This document shows positions 9,309-18,422 of a stretch of 64,000 bases of DNA, piece by piece. The translations under genes and the position numbers were made by a program. The DNA is from Bacteroidota bacterium (GTDB lineage Bacteria; Bacteroidota; Bacteroidia; Chitinophagales; Saprospiraceae), in the NCBI GenBank assembly GCA_029567325.1, contig JAKQLF010000351.1, positions 1 to 64,000 on the forward strand, read 5' to 3'. The notes beneath the pieces are model-generated. The model was not told the DNA's origin and did no database searches. It saw only the letters and a program-made list of their open reading frames with translations. Each line of letters begins with the position of its first letter. Position 1 is the first letter of the stretch.

Positions 9309-10079
9309 TTATAATTTTATTTCTTTAGAATCACTATAAAAAATACCAAATCGCCCAAATACATCACCATCAAAATTGGTCTTTGGATTATATGCCAATT
9401 CTAGATTTTCCGACATTTCTAACACGTATTGATACATAACTTTATCCATAGATATCAATTCCAACACCATCGTATCGCCTTCATAAACCACAGCTGATGA
9501 TGGAAATTCAACCGTGTATCCATCAAACCATTCGTCGCCTGTGAAGTCAAAAATAGAAGCTTGAAATTTTCCATTGATGTACGATTTGACTTGGTAATAA
9601 TTTTTTACCTCAGGAAAATCTTCAATCAACAAACTGGTGAAATAGGATGGCAAAGTATCCGTTCCTGGATTAGCAAATAATTGTTTGGATATTTCGACAG
9701 CTTTTCCTGGATACGGAGTTAGCGCTTCGGCTTTATAGGTTTTGCCTTCTACGTTTTCAATCGTCAAAGTAAAATTATTACCCGGTTGTACTTTTATATT
9801 TCCAACTTCATAAATGCCTGTCGAAATCTCTGATAAATTGTACCTCAATCCATTGCCATCCACAAGAGAAACTATAGCATTGGAAATTTTATCAAAGTCT
9901 GTCTTTTGATAAAATCCGCCAGTTTTGGTCAAAACCACTTTACAGATACCTGTTGAAGCATTGAGTGTAGCATCAATGACAGGTTTTTGCGAGGCGGTAT
10001 CTAATTCCAGAGTGATGACTTCCGTACAAGAGGTCACGAATAATAATAGTATTGCATATAATGGATAAATAAATTTCAT
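9309..10079 (-). CDS. DUF4249 lipoprotein partner of TonB receptor
   Basis: The 256-residue lipoprotein has signal MKFIYPLYAILLLFVTSC, followed by the typical DUF4249 opening (EVITLELDTASQKPVIDATL) and Ig-like beta-rich repeats. DUF4249 proteins are found immediately downstream of TonB-dependent receptors with a carboxypeptidase-like N-terminal domain, as here (30 bp after the receptor gene). They are thought to be surface lipoprotein accessories of the receptor. Substrate unknown. ATG start. Confidence 0.88.
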   Translation of the reverse strand: MKFIYPLYAILLLFVTSCTEVITLELDTASQKPVIDATLNASTGICKVVLTKTGGFYQKTDFDKISNAIVSLVDGNGLRYNLSEISTGIYEVGNIKVQPGNNFTLTIENVEGKTYKAEALTPYPGKAVEISKQLFANPGTDTLPSYFTSLLIEDFPEVKNYYQVKSYINGKFQASIFDFTGDEWFDGYTVEFPSSAVVYEGDTMVLELISMDKVMYQYVLEMSENLELAYNPKTNFDGDVFGRFGIFYSDSKEIKL

Positions 10080-10109
10080 TGTGTTTATTTTATTGAATGA
10101 TTGAAAAGA

Positions 10110-12428
10110 TTAATACCTGAAATTCCAAGTAATCGAAGGGATGATGCCAAATAAGGATGTCTTCACAGCTTGTGTTTCCCCCGGGCTATTTTCTACTTCT
10201 TCGAAAGTGATGCTGTAGGCATTTTTGCGATGATAAACATTGTAAATAGAAAAGCTCAAATCCGAATATCTGTCTTTTGTGTCTTTGCGCACCCAAGTAA
10301 GCCCAAGGTCGGCTCTGTGATAGGCCGGCATTCTATATCCATTTCTACTGGAATAAAGATTGAGATTGACTCCGTCGATGTTGTATTTACCCGTCGGAAA
10401 ACTTACTGCATCTCCGGTACTGTACACCCAAGTTCCAGATAGGGTGATTTTTTTGCTCAGTTGGTAGGTACCAACAATGGAGAAATCATGCGTCCTATCT
10501 TGGCGAGCTGAATACCAATTTCCGTTGTTTATGCCAGGAATTTTTCTTTCTGTTTTTGAAAGTGTATATCCGATCCATCCTGTAAAAGAGCCCAAATTTT
10601 TCCTTATCAATAATTCAGCACCATAAGCTCTGCCTGTACCATTTAATAAATCAGCTTCCACATCTGGATTGAGTACCGTGTTGGCGCCTTCTTTATAGTC
10701 TAGCTGATTTTTCAACCATTTGTAATAAGTCTCAACACTAAATTCAAACATATTATCATTGAAATTTCTGAAATAACCAATGGATACTTGATCGGCAGTG
10801 ATAGGTTTTATATTAGGAGATGAGGTAATCCACGAATCAGTTGGTGAGCCAGAAGTATAATTGGTGAGTTGGTGCAAGTATTGATAATTTCTATTGTAGG
10901 CACTTTTGATAGATGATTTTTCTGAAAGCACATATGTAGCACTGGCCCTTGGTTCCAGACCTGAATAGGTGTTGAAAAATTTGTTTTTCTCATGTTTTAT
11001 TGTGCTTATTACGTTTCCGTTGTCGTCGTAAGTCTTCACTTCCTGAGGTCCTACATTGTTAAACATGCTCATACGTAAGCCATAATAAACAGAAAGTCTT
11101 TTGTTTATTTTTTGGTCATTTGCAAGGTAAAGGCCACTCTCTAAGGAGTTTTGTTTTTGCAATTTTACATTGACTGGCACTTCCAATTCTCCTGTAATTT
11201 TGAGATTTCCAGGTTTGATGTAGTGATTGATCACATTCCATCCAAAAGTGATGGTGTTGTTGGGATTGACATAATAATTATAATCTTGTTTCAAATTATA
11301 ATCATATATCCCAGAATTGACATCGAAATTCTGCTTACTGAAATTGGCATTGATTCCGTAATCATATTGGCTGGAAATGAGGGTGGTGTTGAGAAACATT
11401 TTTTGATTGAAATTGTGATTCCATCTCAATGAATTGGTATTATTTCCCCAATCAAAGCCAAATTCTTTGGTACCAACGACATCTCTTCCCAGATAACCTG
11501 AATAATAAATTCTATCTTTATCAGAGAAGGTATAATTGGCTTTGATGTTGAAATCATAAAAATATAATTGACTGTCATCAATTCTATTGGACACCGTTTT
11601 AAACAATAAGTCAGCATAAGTACGCCTTCCAGAAACGATGATGGAACTTTTATCTTTGACAATAGGCCCTTCAACTGTCAATCTAGAAGAAATGAGTCCA
11701 AGGCCACCAGAAGCGGTCCACTTTTTGGCATTGCCATTTTTCATGCGGATATCAAGTACTGAAGATGCTCTCCCACCATACTGCGCTGGCATGCCACCTT
11801 TATACAATTTTACGTCCTTGAGTGCGTCTGAATTAAACACAGAAAAGAAGCCGAGTAAATGAGATGCGCTATAAACTGGCGCTTCATCTAACAATACAAG
11901 ATTCTGATCCGCATTTCCGCCTCTCACATAAAAACCAGATCCACCTTCACCGCCACCCTTTACACCTGGCAATAATTGAATGGTTTTCAAAATGTCTTGC
12001 TCTCCAAAAATCACAGGTATTTTTTTTGCTTCGACCATATTGAGTTCGACAACGCTCATTTGGTTGGTGGATACATTTTTATCTTTTGCTTCGGCTGTGA
12101 CAACGATTTCCTCCATGACTTGAGCATTGGGTGAAAGTAGTATGGTCAATTCGTGATCGCTTTCCAAATTAAGTGGCCTTTCTATCGTTTGGTAACCCAA
12201 ATAAGAATAAACCAAATGATACTTTCCTTCTGGTAGCGTAAGTGAATAAAAACCATAAAGATTGGTCGTTGTACCTGTTTGATTTTCTATTACTTGGACA
12301 GTCGCATACAAAAGTTCTTCTCCAGAACTGGCATCTCTAATGTATCCGCTTAGTGTGAAATCTTTCTGAGCATATCCTGCACTTGTAAAGAGGACTGTCC
12401 AAAAAAGGGTCAATAAAATTCTATTCAT
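10110..12428 (-). CDS. TonB-dependent receptor with carboxypeptidase-like regulatory domain
   Basis: The 772-residue outer-membrane receptor has signal peptide MNRILLTLFWTVLFTSAGYAQ, then a CarboxypepD_reg-like domain (about 23-105: SGYIRDASSGEELLYATVQV), a plug (about 125-235: GGGEGGSGFYVRGGNADQNLVLLDEAPVY) and a 22-strand barrel ending in an aromatic residue (TWNFRY). It takes up an unidentified ligand with TonB/ExbBD energy. It forms an operon with the downstream DUF4249 lipoprotein, which replaces the SusD type of partner. ATG start. Confidence 0.93.
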   Translation of the reverse strand: MNRILLTLFWTVLFTSAGYAQKDFTLSGYIRDASSGEELLYATVQVIENQTGTTTNLYGFYSLTLPEGKYHLVYSYLGYQTIERPLNLESDHELTILLSPNAQVMEEIVVTAEAKDKNVSTNQMSVVELNMVEAKKIPVIFGEQDILKTIQLLPGVKGGGEGGSGFYVRGGNADQNLVLLDEAPVYSASHLLGFFSVFNSDALKDVKLYKGGMPAQYGGRASSVLDIRMKNGNAKKWTASGGLGLISSRLTVEGPIVKDKSSIIVSGRRTYADLLFKTVSNRIDDSQLYFYDFNIKANYTFSDKDRIYYSGYLGRDVVGTKEFGFDWGNNTNSLRWNHNFNQKMFLNTTLISSQYDYGINANFSKQNFDVNSGIYDYNLKQDYNYYVNPNNTITFGWNVINHYIKPGNLKITGELEVPVNVKLQKQNSLESGLYLANDQKINKRLSVYYGLRMSMFNNVGPQEVKTYDDNGNVISTIKHEKNKFFNTYSGLEPRASATYVLSEKSSIKSAYNRNYQYLHQLTNYTSGSPTDSWITSSPNIKPITADQVSIGYFRNFNDNMFEFSVETYYKWLKNQLDYKEGANTVLNPDVEADLLNGTGRAYGAELLIRKNLGSFTGWIGYTLSKTERKIPGINNGNWYSARQDRTHDFSIVGTYQLSKKITLSGTWVYSTGDAVSFPTGKYNIDGVNLNLYSSRNGYRMPAYHRADLGLTWVRKDTKDRYSDLSFSIYNVYHRKNAYSITFEEVENSPGETQAVKTSLFGIIPSITWNFRY

Positions 12429-12590
12429 AATTTTTGTTTTTCGTTTTTGAATGATGTGATTGAATCCATCTGCAATTCAAATCATGATTCAAAATTCTAT
12501 CAATTGCCAATGGTGTTTGCATTTGTGTGACCAATGTGGATGAGGTGGTGATAAAGGTGCCTAAAGGATGGATGAACTGAGTTGGTAATT

Positions 12591-12712
12591 AATGTGAGAT
12601 GTGAAATGTAAAATGTAAAATGTGTGATAGTGAATAGTGAATAGTAAATGGTGAATGGTGAATGGTGTGAGATGTGAAATGTGAAATGTGAAATGTGAAA
12701 TGTGAAATGTAG
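12591..12712. repeat. Degenerate short-word tandem repeat (GTGAAAT / GTGAATG words)
   Basis: Words such as GTGAAATGT, GTGAATAGT and GTGAATGGT follow one another in blocks. The last block has five consecutive GAAATGT units just before 12712. Because the 7-nt period is not a multiple of three, all frames stay open and produce false ORFs on the minus strand. Confidence 0.85.
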
Positions 12713-12713
12713 G

Positions 12714-12823
12714 ATGGAACCACAGGCAGGGGAAGGCGCTCATGCCTTCCCGCAATGCACCAATATAAAATAGGACTTGTCGTAAAGAAGGCATTTATGC
12801 CTTTCTTCTCAACACGAATGTCA
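12714..12823. repeat. 110-bp hairpin repeat, copy 1
   Basis: This is the first of two 110-bp copies. It begins ATGGAACCACAGGC and ends GAATGTCA. It holds a perfect stem GGGAAGGC/GCCTTCCC with a 6-nt loop (12730-12751) and a second palindrome AAGGCAT-TT-ATGCCTT (12788-12803). The two stems share the AAGGC core. It looks like a non-autonomous REP/BIME-type element. Confidence 0.85.
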
Positions 12824-12838
12824 GATGTGAAATGCAAT

Positions 12839-12948
12839 ATGGAACCACAGGCATGGGAAGGCCCACATGCCTTCCCACAATGCACCAATATGGAATAGGA
12901 CCCCTCGTAAAGAAGGCATTTATGCCTTTCTTCTCAACACGAATGTCA
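12839..12948. repeat. 110-bp hairpin repeat, copy 2
   Basis: The second copy lies 15 bp after the first in the same orientation. Stem GGGAAGGC/GCCTTCCC (12855-12876) is unchanged while the loop differs (CCACAT against GCTCAT). The AAGGCAT-TT-ATGCCTT palindrome lies near 12913-12929 and is identical to copy 1. Stem conservation with loop change suggests that the fold matters, or that the copies spread as folded units. Confidence 0.85.
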
Positions 12949-12975
12949 TACGTTCTTTAACTGAGAACCCTCATA

Positions 12976-13572
12976 TTACTTGGCAAATCTCCCAAACCGC
13001 AATGCTGCAGAAAAGATAGGACTATTGGTTTCATTGTTTTTGTAGAACGTGTTTGATCTATTGGTAAATCGATAGCCTATGCCCAAGCTTAGTTTTATGG
13101 CTCTTGTGAGATTGAGCTCTGCTTCTACTTGCGGCGTCCACACAAATGCATCATCACTGATGATGGTTGCTGGAGTGCTATTATCTTCGACGTGGACGCC
13201 TCCAAATTTAGAACTTACAACTACGTGGATGGCCCTGTATGGTTTGAATATATAACTCAATTTTCCGCCACCTTCAAAAAAAGTTAAGGATTCCAAATTG
13301 GGATTTACACCACCATCCCACGCGATTCTTTCGGGAGTTGTGAGACTGCCCATGGCGTAAAATTCAATAGAAACTCTCTTGTTAAAGATTAAACCAGCAC
13401 CCGCTCCAAGTGAAGACAATGCTGACTGATTGACCTCTGACGTCTCATAGTGTAGTGCGAATTGCCCCCTCACTTTCAATTTAAAATCTTTCAACAATGT
13501 CTGTGTTGAATCTGATTGCCCATTGAGCATTGTGCCTATTAACAAGCCTAAAAAGATGAGTGTTTTTTTCAT
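12976..13572 (-). CDS. Small outer-membrane beta-barrel-like protein (paralogue 1)
   Basis: From the ATG at 13572 the protein is 198 residues, starting with a signal peptide (MKKTLIFLGLLIGTMLNGQ). Alternating hydrophobic strands follow, for example KLSYIFKPYRAIHVVVSSKFGG and KLSLGIGYRFTN, ending with an aromatic-flanked strand (AALRFGRFAK). It is probably an 8-stranded outer-membrane barrel of unknown role. It resembles its upstream neighbour, with both sharing the AIH..S.F.GG and GIGYRF patterns, so the pair is a tandem duplication. The ATG lies 1 nt after the upstream stop codon, showing translational coupling. Confidence 0.7.
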   Translation of the reverse strand: MKKTLIFLGLLIGTMLNGQSDSTQTLLKDFKLKVRGQFALHYETSEVNQSALSSLGAGAGLIFNKRVSIEFYAMGSLTTPERIAWDGGVNPNLESLTFFEGGGKLSYIFKPYRAIHVVVSSKFGGVHVEDNSTPATIISDDAFVWTPQVEAELNLTRAIKLSLGIGYRFTNRSNTFYKNNETNSPIFSAALRFGRFAK

Positions 13573-13573
13573 T

Positions 13574-14221
13574 TTATCTGATTCTTCCAAAATTAATACC
13601 TATTTGAAAAATGGCCCCGTTTAAGTCTTTTGCCATATTCACACCAAAAGCTTCCTTGTTTTGACTAAACCTGTAACCGATCCCACCATATACAGAAATC
13701 CATGACATCAAATTAGCCTCAACTTTTACCATTGGGTTTATGGTAAAACCACAAGAGAAGGATGATTTGTATTGATTACTTCCTACCAATTCCAATTCCT
13801 GTAAAAGTAAACCCCCAGTAAAAACTGAATAAGCCATATGAATCGCTTTCTCAGGTCTATGCCGATACGTACTGTTTAAGCCAAACATCATCGCTGACCT
13901 GGAATTATCAGGATCAATGACAACATTTGATCCAAAATCGTCTCCAAACTCTGCTACTGACCTTACAGAAAGTCCAATGGAAAGTTTCTTTTTGATGTTG
14001 AGGCCACCTTCTATACCGCCTCCGTTGAAATGATGAGTTTTATTAGTGGCAAAAACAGGATGATAGGCATGCATAATTGTCGCATAACCTCTCACGCCAC
14101 TACCATTTCTATTAGCTCTTTTGCTGAAAATAGTTTGATATTCTGGTTCTTGAGATTGAGCATTCATGTCACTCAAAAACAATAAGGCTAAAAATATGAT
14201 GAGTACATTCCTTTTCATCAT
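13574..14221 (-). CDS. Small outer-membrane beta-barrel-like protein (paralogue 2)
   Basis: The 215-residue protein has a signal peptide (MKRNVLIIFLALLFLSDMNAQ) and beta-strand-rich sequence (GGIEGGLNIKKKLSIGLSVRS, SVYGGIGYRFSQN, FQIGINFGRIR). It has the look of an outer-membrane protein beta-barrel family member. It is a diverged paralogue of the next gene. The start overlaps the stop of the DUF6134-like gene (ATGATG with TGA), so the three genes form a tight operon running away from the LytS/LytTR pair. Confidence 0.7.
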   Translation of the reverse strand: MMKRNVLIIFLALLFLSDMNAQSQEPEYQTIFSKRANRNGSGVRGYATIMHAYHPVFATNKTHHFNGGGIEGGLNIKKKLSIGLSVRSVAEFGDDFGSNVVIDPDNSRSAMMFGLNSTYRHRPEKAIHMAYSVFTGGLLLQELELVGSNQYKSSFSCGFTINPMVKVEANLMSWISVYGGIGYRFSQNKEAFGVNMAKDLNGAIFQIGINFGRIR

Positions 14222-14850
14222 TTTGATTTTAATTTCATGGTCATTGATTGAATATTTCCAACACTTTCAATTAATACACATTTTCCGCGGTCATAATGGT
14301 AAACCGTACTTCCGCCAGTAGGTAAAACTATTTCATAAGTGCTTGTTTTTAAGACCTTTATCTTACATTTTTCGCCATACCTTTCTGAAAAAACAGATAA
14401 AATACCAACAGGCTCTTTATAAAATAATTCAGCCATTGTCATAGAAATGCCTTCCTGCATAACCAAAGGATTCTCGTTCCTGCGGCTGACTAAATACCGA
14501 CTATTGTCATATTTTACAATCACTTGTTCTTTAATTCTCCGATTGCGCTCAACCACACTTTCTGAATCTGTAAGTGTCCCTTTTTTAAAATACGTGGTCG
14601 AATAAATTTCAATTTCATTGGTACCAATGCCTCCTACTTTCATTTTTGATGAAAGGTCAATGACCGCTCCTCCATTGACATATGTACTTTTTGAAACTTC
14701 CATTTTGCCTGCCTTAACATCATCAATATAAATATCATAATTATACACTTGGGCATGCACATTACTGGGTATGACCAATAGCCATACCAAACAGACCCAC
14801 GCCAAGGGCTGGATATTTTTCAATCTCCCTGATTCCAAATATTCGATCAT
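14218..14850 (-). CDS. DUF6134-like exported protein
   Basis: From the ATG at 14850 the protein is 210 residues with an N-terminal hydrophobic signal (WVCLVWLLVIPSNVHA). The mature part (VYNYDIYIDDVKAGKMEV, then EVEIYSTTYFKKGTL-like strands and a YHYDRGKCVLIES end) resembles the DUF6134/DUF3108-like fold, a beta-rich periplasmic protein of unknown function. It is first in an operon with two small barrels and diverges from the sensor kinase gene, so it is a likely target of that LytTR system. Confidence 0.6.
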   Translation of the reverse strand: MIEYLESGRLKNIQPLAWVCLVWLLVIPSNVHAQVYNYDIYIDDVKAGKMEVSKSTYVNGGAVIDLSSKMKVGGIGTNEIEIYSTTYFKKGTLTDSESVVERNRRIKEQVIVKYDNSRYLVSRRNENPLVMQEGISMTMAELFYKEPVGILSVFSERYGEKCKIKVLKTSTYEIVLPTGGSTVYHYDRGKCVLIESVGNIQSMTMKLKSK

Positions 14851-15018
14851 AAGTGTCGACAAAAATAGTTTGCTTGATCAAATCTGGAGCAAGATGCTTC
14901 AATCAACCGCTCATTTCAAAAAATTATGGTTGAATCTGATCAATTTAATGACAAACTGGGCAAAAAGAAGGGTGTAATTGATAAATGTAATTTATTTGAG
15001 GAATGCGAAAGGGTCCTG

Positions 15019-15026
15019 TATTTTTG
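15019..15026 (+). promoter_or_regulatory. Bacteroidota -7 promoter element for the sensor kinase
   Basis: TATTTTTG matches TAnnTTTG exactly, and a TTTG (14995-14998) lies 20 nt upstream as the -33 element. The predicted start of transcription falls at or next to the A of the ATG at 15031, so the mRNA would be leaderless or nearly so. This supports 15031 as the true start codon. Confidence 0.6.
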
Positions 15027-15030
15027 CATC

Positions 15031-16029
15031 ATGGAAGTAAAATCAATTGTATCTAAAGAATCATGGGCCAACTTCATCGCTATATTTTTAGTGTTGATAT
15101 TTATGATCATCCAGTATTTATCAAGTGAAAATATATTTGAACATACCTGGTTACAGGCATTTTTTTACATCATACCAACCATTGTGCTAGTCGTATTTCA
15201 CAACTTAGTGATGATACCTTATTTATTTGACCGGCAAAAATATGGCTTGTACGCATTCAGTATTTTGATACTCATACTTTTGACTCAAGCCATCACTGGA
15301 TATTTTACTTATGCCCATTATTTCAATTATCAAATTGGCATATTGATTTTAGATTTTGGGAGATATTTTATTACCACTTCAGCGGTATTTGGTTTCATCG
15401 GTTTGCAAAGATTAGCAGCTCAAACAAATCGTAATTATGAACAACAATTACTCATCAGACAGTCAGAACTCAAATCTTTGAAAAGTCAGATCAATCCTCA
15501 TTTCCTATTTAATAATCTCAATAACATTTATTACTTGTGTTTAGAAAGATCTGAAAAGGCAGCTGATGTTGTTGAGAAGCTTTCTTCGCTGCTGAGATAT
15601 TCTCTTGAGCAAACAGATAAAGAATTTGTACCCTTGGAGAAAGAATTCCAATTCATTGACAATTACATCAACTTGGAAAAAAGTCGGCTTCCTGATAATG
15701 GTAAAATTACTTTGGAAAGACATGGAGAATTTGCAAACCTCAAAATCGCTCCCCTTATTTTAATTACATTTGTAGAGAATTGTTTCAAACACGGCGCTAA
15801 TCGCAACTCCAAAGATCCTTATGTTGATATACTGCTCGAAGTCAATAACGGTGTCTTGAGTTTTTCTTGTGAAAATAATGTATCTGGTTCGAATTTGGAA
15901 CGTGAAAAACTCGGTACTGGTCTCAACAATGTGAAAAAAAGATTACAATTGATTTATCCAAAAAGACACCAATTGCAGATTAACACCTCTGAAAATCGAT
16001 ATTCAGTAAAATTATCCATTCAATTATGA
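15031..16029 (+). CDS. LytS-type sensor histidine kinase
   Basis: From ATG 15031 the protein is 332 residues: four predicted membrane helices (about 10-135), a short coiled linker, then a His_kinase domain (PF06580) with the phospho-acceptor in INPHFLFNNLNNIYYL and an ATPase domain (ITFVENCFKHG, GTGLNNVKKRL). The membrane part has no large extracytoplasmic domain, so the signal is probably sensed in the bilayer. It overlaps the LytTR regulator gene by 4 bp (ATGA) and forms its two-component pair. An upstream in-frame ATG at 14926 would add 35 non-membrane residues and is less likely given the promoter. Confidence 0.9.
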   Translation: MEVKSIVSKESWANFIAIFLVLIFMIIQYLSSENIFEHTWLQAFFYIIPTIVLVVFHNLVMIPYLFDRQKYGLYAFSILILILLTQAITGYFTYAHYFNYQIGILILDFGRYFITTSAVFGFIGLQRLAAQTNRNYEQQLLIRQSELKSLKSQINPHFLFNNLNNIYYLCLERSEKAADVVEKLSSLLRYSLEQTDKEFVPLEKEFQFIDNYINLEKSRLPDNGKITLERHGEFANLKIAPLILITFVENCFKHGANRNSKDPYVDILLEVNNGVLSFSCENNVSGSNLEREKLGTGLNNVKKRLQLIYPKRHQLQINTSENRYSVKLSIQL

Positions 16030-16751
16030 AAATAAAAACAATCATTGTCGATGACGAACCTATGGCACGTGGCATCATCAAAATGCATTTATCAAAATTA
16101 CATGCATTTGAAGTGGTCAAAGAATGCAGTAATGCCATAGAAGCCATCAACATATTACAAAAACAACCTGTGGATTTACTCTTTCTAGACATTCAAATGC
16201 CAGAATTAACTGGTCTTGATTTTTTAAAAACCATCAAAAATCCTCCACTTGTTGTTTTGGCTACTGCCTATTCTGAATATGCAGTCGACAGTTATGAATT
16301 TGAAAATGTGGTTGATTATCTTTTAAAACCTATCACATTTGAACGTTTTTTAAAGACTGCCAATCGCATCTTTGAAAAGTTAAAACTCGACCCCCCTGCT
16401 GAACAAACTGCCATCGTCAAAGAAGAAACAGAACCTTTGATCGATTACATTTTTCTCAAAGCCGATAAAAAAATTCACAAGGTCAATCACAGTGACATCA
16501 TTTATTTTCAGGGTTATGGAAATTATGTGAAAGTATTTACCAAGACCCAAGGAATGGTCATGGTATTACAAAAAATACAAGAATTTGAAGATGCACTACC
16601 TGAATCAAAATTCATCAGAATTCACAAATCCTACATCATCAGTTTGGCATCTATTTCGACAATTGAAGGAAATAGGCTTTGGTTGGATAAGTCAGAAATT
16701 CCAATTGGTAGCACCTACAAATACAAAATTGATCATCTTTCCAAAAAATAA
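16026..16751 (+). CDS. LytTR response regulator
   Basis: The 241-residue regulator has an N-terminal receiver (VDDEP acidic pocket, phospho-Asp in LLFLDIQMPELTG, switch Lys in LLKPITF) and a C-terminal LytTR DNA-binding domain (about 140-241, with IYFQGYGNYVKVFT and FIRIHKSYIISL). It is the partner of the kinase encoded just upstream. LytTR proteins bind paired direct repeats; candidate targets are the divergent barrel operon at 14850 and its own promoter. The last 19 bp overlap the tail of the truncated AraC-like gene on the other strand. Confidence 0.92.
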   Translation: MKIKTIIVDDEPMARGIIKMHLSKLHAFEVVKECSNAIEAINILQKQPVDLLFLDIQMPELTGLDFLKTIKNPPLVVLATAYSEYAVDSYEFENVVDYLLKPITFERFLKTANRIFEKLKLDPPAEQTAIVKEETEPLIDYIFLKADKKIHKVNHSDIIYFQGYGNYVKVFTKTQGMVMVLQKIQEFEDALPESKFIRIHKSYIISLASISTIEGNRLWLDKSEIPIGSTYKYKIDHLSKK

Positions 16752-17305
16752 AATTGTCGATCATAAAATCGGACACAATAATTGAGCAATAACTCCAAAT
16801 TGGAAATAATCAAAGTCTGACTGTGAGCATCCAGGTTAGTGCTGTATTCCCTTTCTATTTTTTCTGCAAGTTCTGTAACCGTCTGCCGCTCATCATCTGA
16901 TAGATGCAAGGCTTCATTGGAGGCATAGTCAAAGAATGTAAAACGACTAATCTTATTACCAAGTTCAGCCTTTCTGATCAAATTTGGGTGAAAAACCAAT
17001 GACCAACCATTATCCTCTTCCACAGTTTCTGCCTTCTTAAAAGATAAGATTTGTTCAGGTGCTGTAAATACCATTGTGCCTTCCTGAAAATCATAAGAAT
17101 TTCTCCCATAATTTATGATGGTGTAAGGGCAATTATCTTTCAAACTGATCTGATACAAACCCAAGACATATTTGATGTCATCCATTGCCAAGTCCCTCAA
17201 AACTTTTCCAATTCGCAATAGAGAAATCATTGGATGTTTAGGTTTATCAAGGCCCAAAAAGTGATGCACTTCAGAAATAGTTTCTAACCGAATGATTTCT
17301 TTCAT
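16733..17305 (-). pseudogene. AraC-family regulator lacking its DNA-binding domain
   Basis: The 190-residue product matches the N-terminal cupin-like sensing part of Bacteroidota AraC regulators that neighbour short-chain dehydrogenases (MVFTAPEQILSF, GWSLVFHPNLIR, FFDYASNEALHLSDDE, LELLLNYCVRFYDRQF). Relatives continue after RQF with two helix-turn-helix motifs of about 100 residues. Here the frame stops five codons later, inside the 3' end of the LytTR gene, so the DNA-binding part is gone. Probably a deletion relic. The adjacent dehydrogenase gene is also broken. It could still act as a stand-alone sensor domain, but that is less likely. Confidence 0.7.
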
Positions 17306-17339
17306 TTCCTTTTATTTGATCATTACTTTTGAATGGCAA

Positions 17340-18144
17340 TTATTTAATTTGAGTTGCTAAGATTTTATCAAATAATCGATCACCAAGATAAACACGCATC
17401 CAAACCATTGGCTTTGCCCACTTACCAACCCTATATCTTGTTTTTGGCCGCTGTGCATTCACAATTTTAACAATGGTTTCTGTAATTACTGAAGTTGGCG
17501 AAGAGTTTTTTTCATTTCCATAAAATGCAGTTGTAGATCTTGCAACCGTAATTGCCATATTTTCGTATACACTACCTTTGGATCGCTCAAGCATCGGAAT
17601 ATTCATCACATCTCCAAATTCCGTTCTAATGGCTCCTGGTTCAAGTATGAGGTTTTAGTTCCAATCTCAGGCAATCGCTCCAACCTTCCATGGCGTGTTT
17701 AGTCGCATGATACCATGCACCCAACAATGTATACATTTTGCCTCCCATCGAAGAAGTATTGATGATTTTACCTGACTTAGCTGATCTCATATGAGGTATG
17801 ACCTTTTGAGTGAGATTGGCCATGCCAAATAAATTGACATCAAATTGTCTTTTCGCTTCTTCCATGGAAATGTCTTCCACGGAGCCATAAAGGCCATAAC
17901 CGGCATTGTTCCACAATATGTCAATTTTGCCTTCTTTGGCTATGATTTGGTTGACAACATTTTGAACATCTTCGTCATTGGACACATCCATTTGAATGGG
18001 AAAACCACCCAATTGCTCCAAGTCTTGCATTTTTTCAATCCTTCTTGCTGCCGCGTATACTTTGTGTCCTTCTTTGATCAATCTAATGGCCGCATCTTTA
18101 CCCATTCCTGAGGATGCGCCCGTAATCAAAATAACTTTGCTCAT
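17340..18144 (-). pseudogene. Short-chain dehydrogenase/reductase, frameshifted
   Basis: The 5' part (start ATG 18144) encodes a classical SDR: cofactor motif TGASSGMGKDAA, NNAG, catalytic Ser (INTSSMGG), and YHATK with the Tyr and Lys, then LELKPHT and a stop at 17641. The remainder of the family sequence (LEPGAIRTEFGDV, then MLERSKGSVYENMA to the end at 17340) continues in another frame. Comparing with the usual LKP..D.....EPG spacing, about 17 nt seem deleted near 17645-17655. A 17-nt loss is hard to explain as a base-calling error. The C-terminal substrate lid is thus cut from the catalytic part. Confidence 0.8.
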
Positions 18145-18422
18145 TTTTATGAATTTATTTGTTTGCAATTTATAATGGTACAAAAGTATGTGCCTTCCTT
18201 TCTTCCATTGTATGCAAATTGCTGATGATTAAATGCTTTTTGCTGAATTTTGCATCCATCATTTTTTTGAAACATAAAGCATTTAATTGAAGTCATATTT
18301 TCTTAAAATGCTTCAAGGCCTTTTGTGTGATGTAGAAGCCATAAATTAAAAGCATCATTCAGAAACTTCCTGAATGATGCAGAAGAAAAACAATTAAAAA
18401 CAAACTATATTTTGAAGGCTTA

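Noticed and set aside
12591-12712. Possible CRISPR array
   Set aside because: Repeat words are 7-9 nt, variable and contiguous, with no spacers of constant length and no cas genes in the window.
12561-12888. Two overlapping minus-strand open frames of 77 and 99 codons rich in His, Phe and Thr
   Set aside because: They are translations of the GAAATGT word array and the 110-bp repeats. The peptide is itself a repeat in more than one frame and has no gene-like start context.
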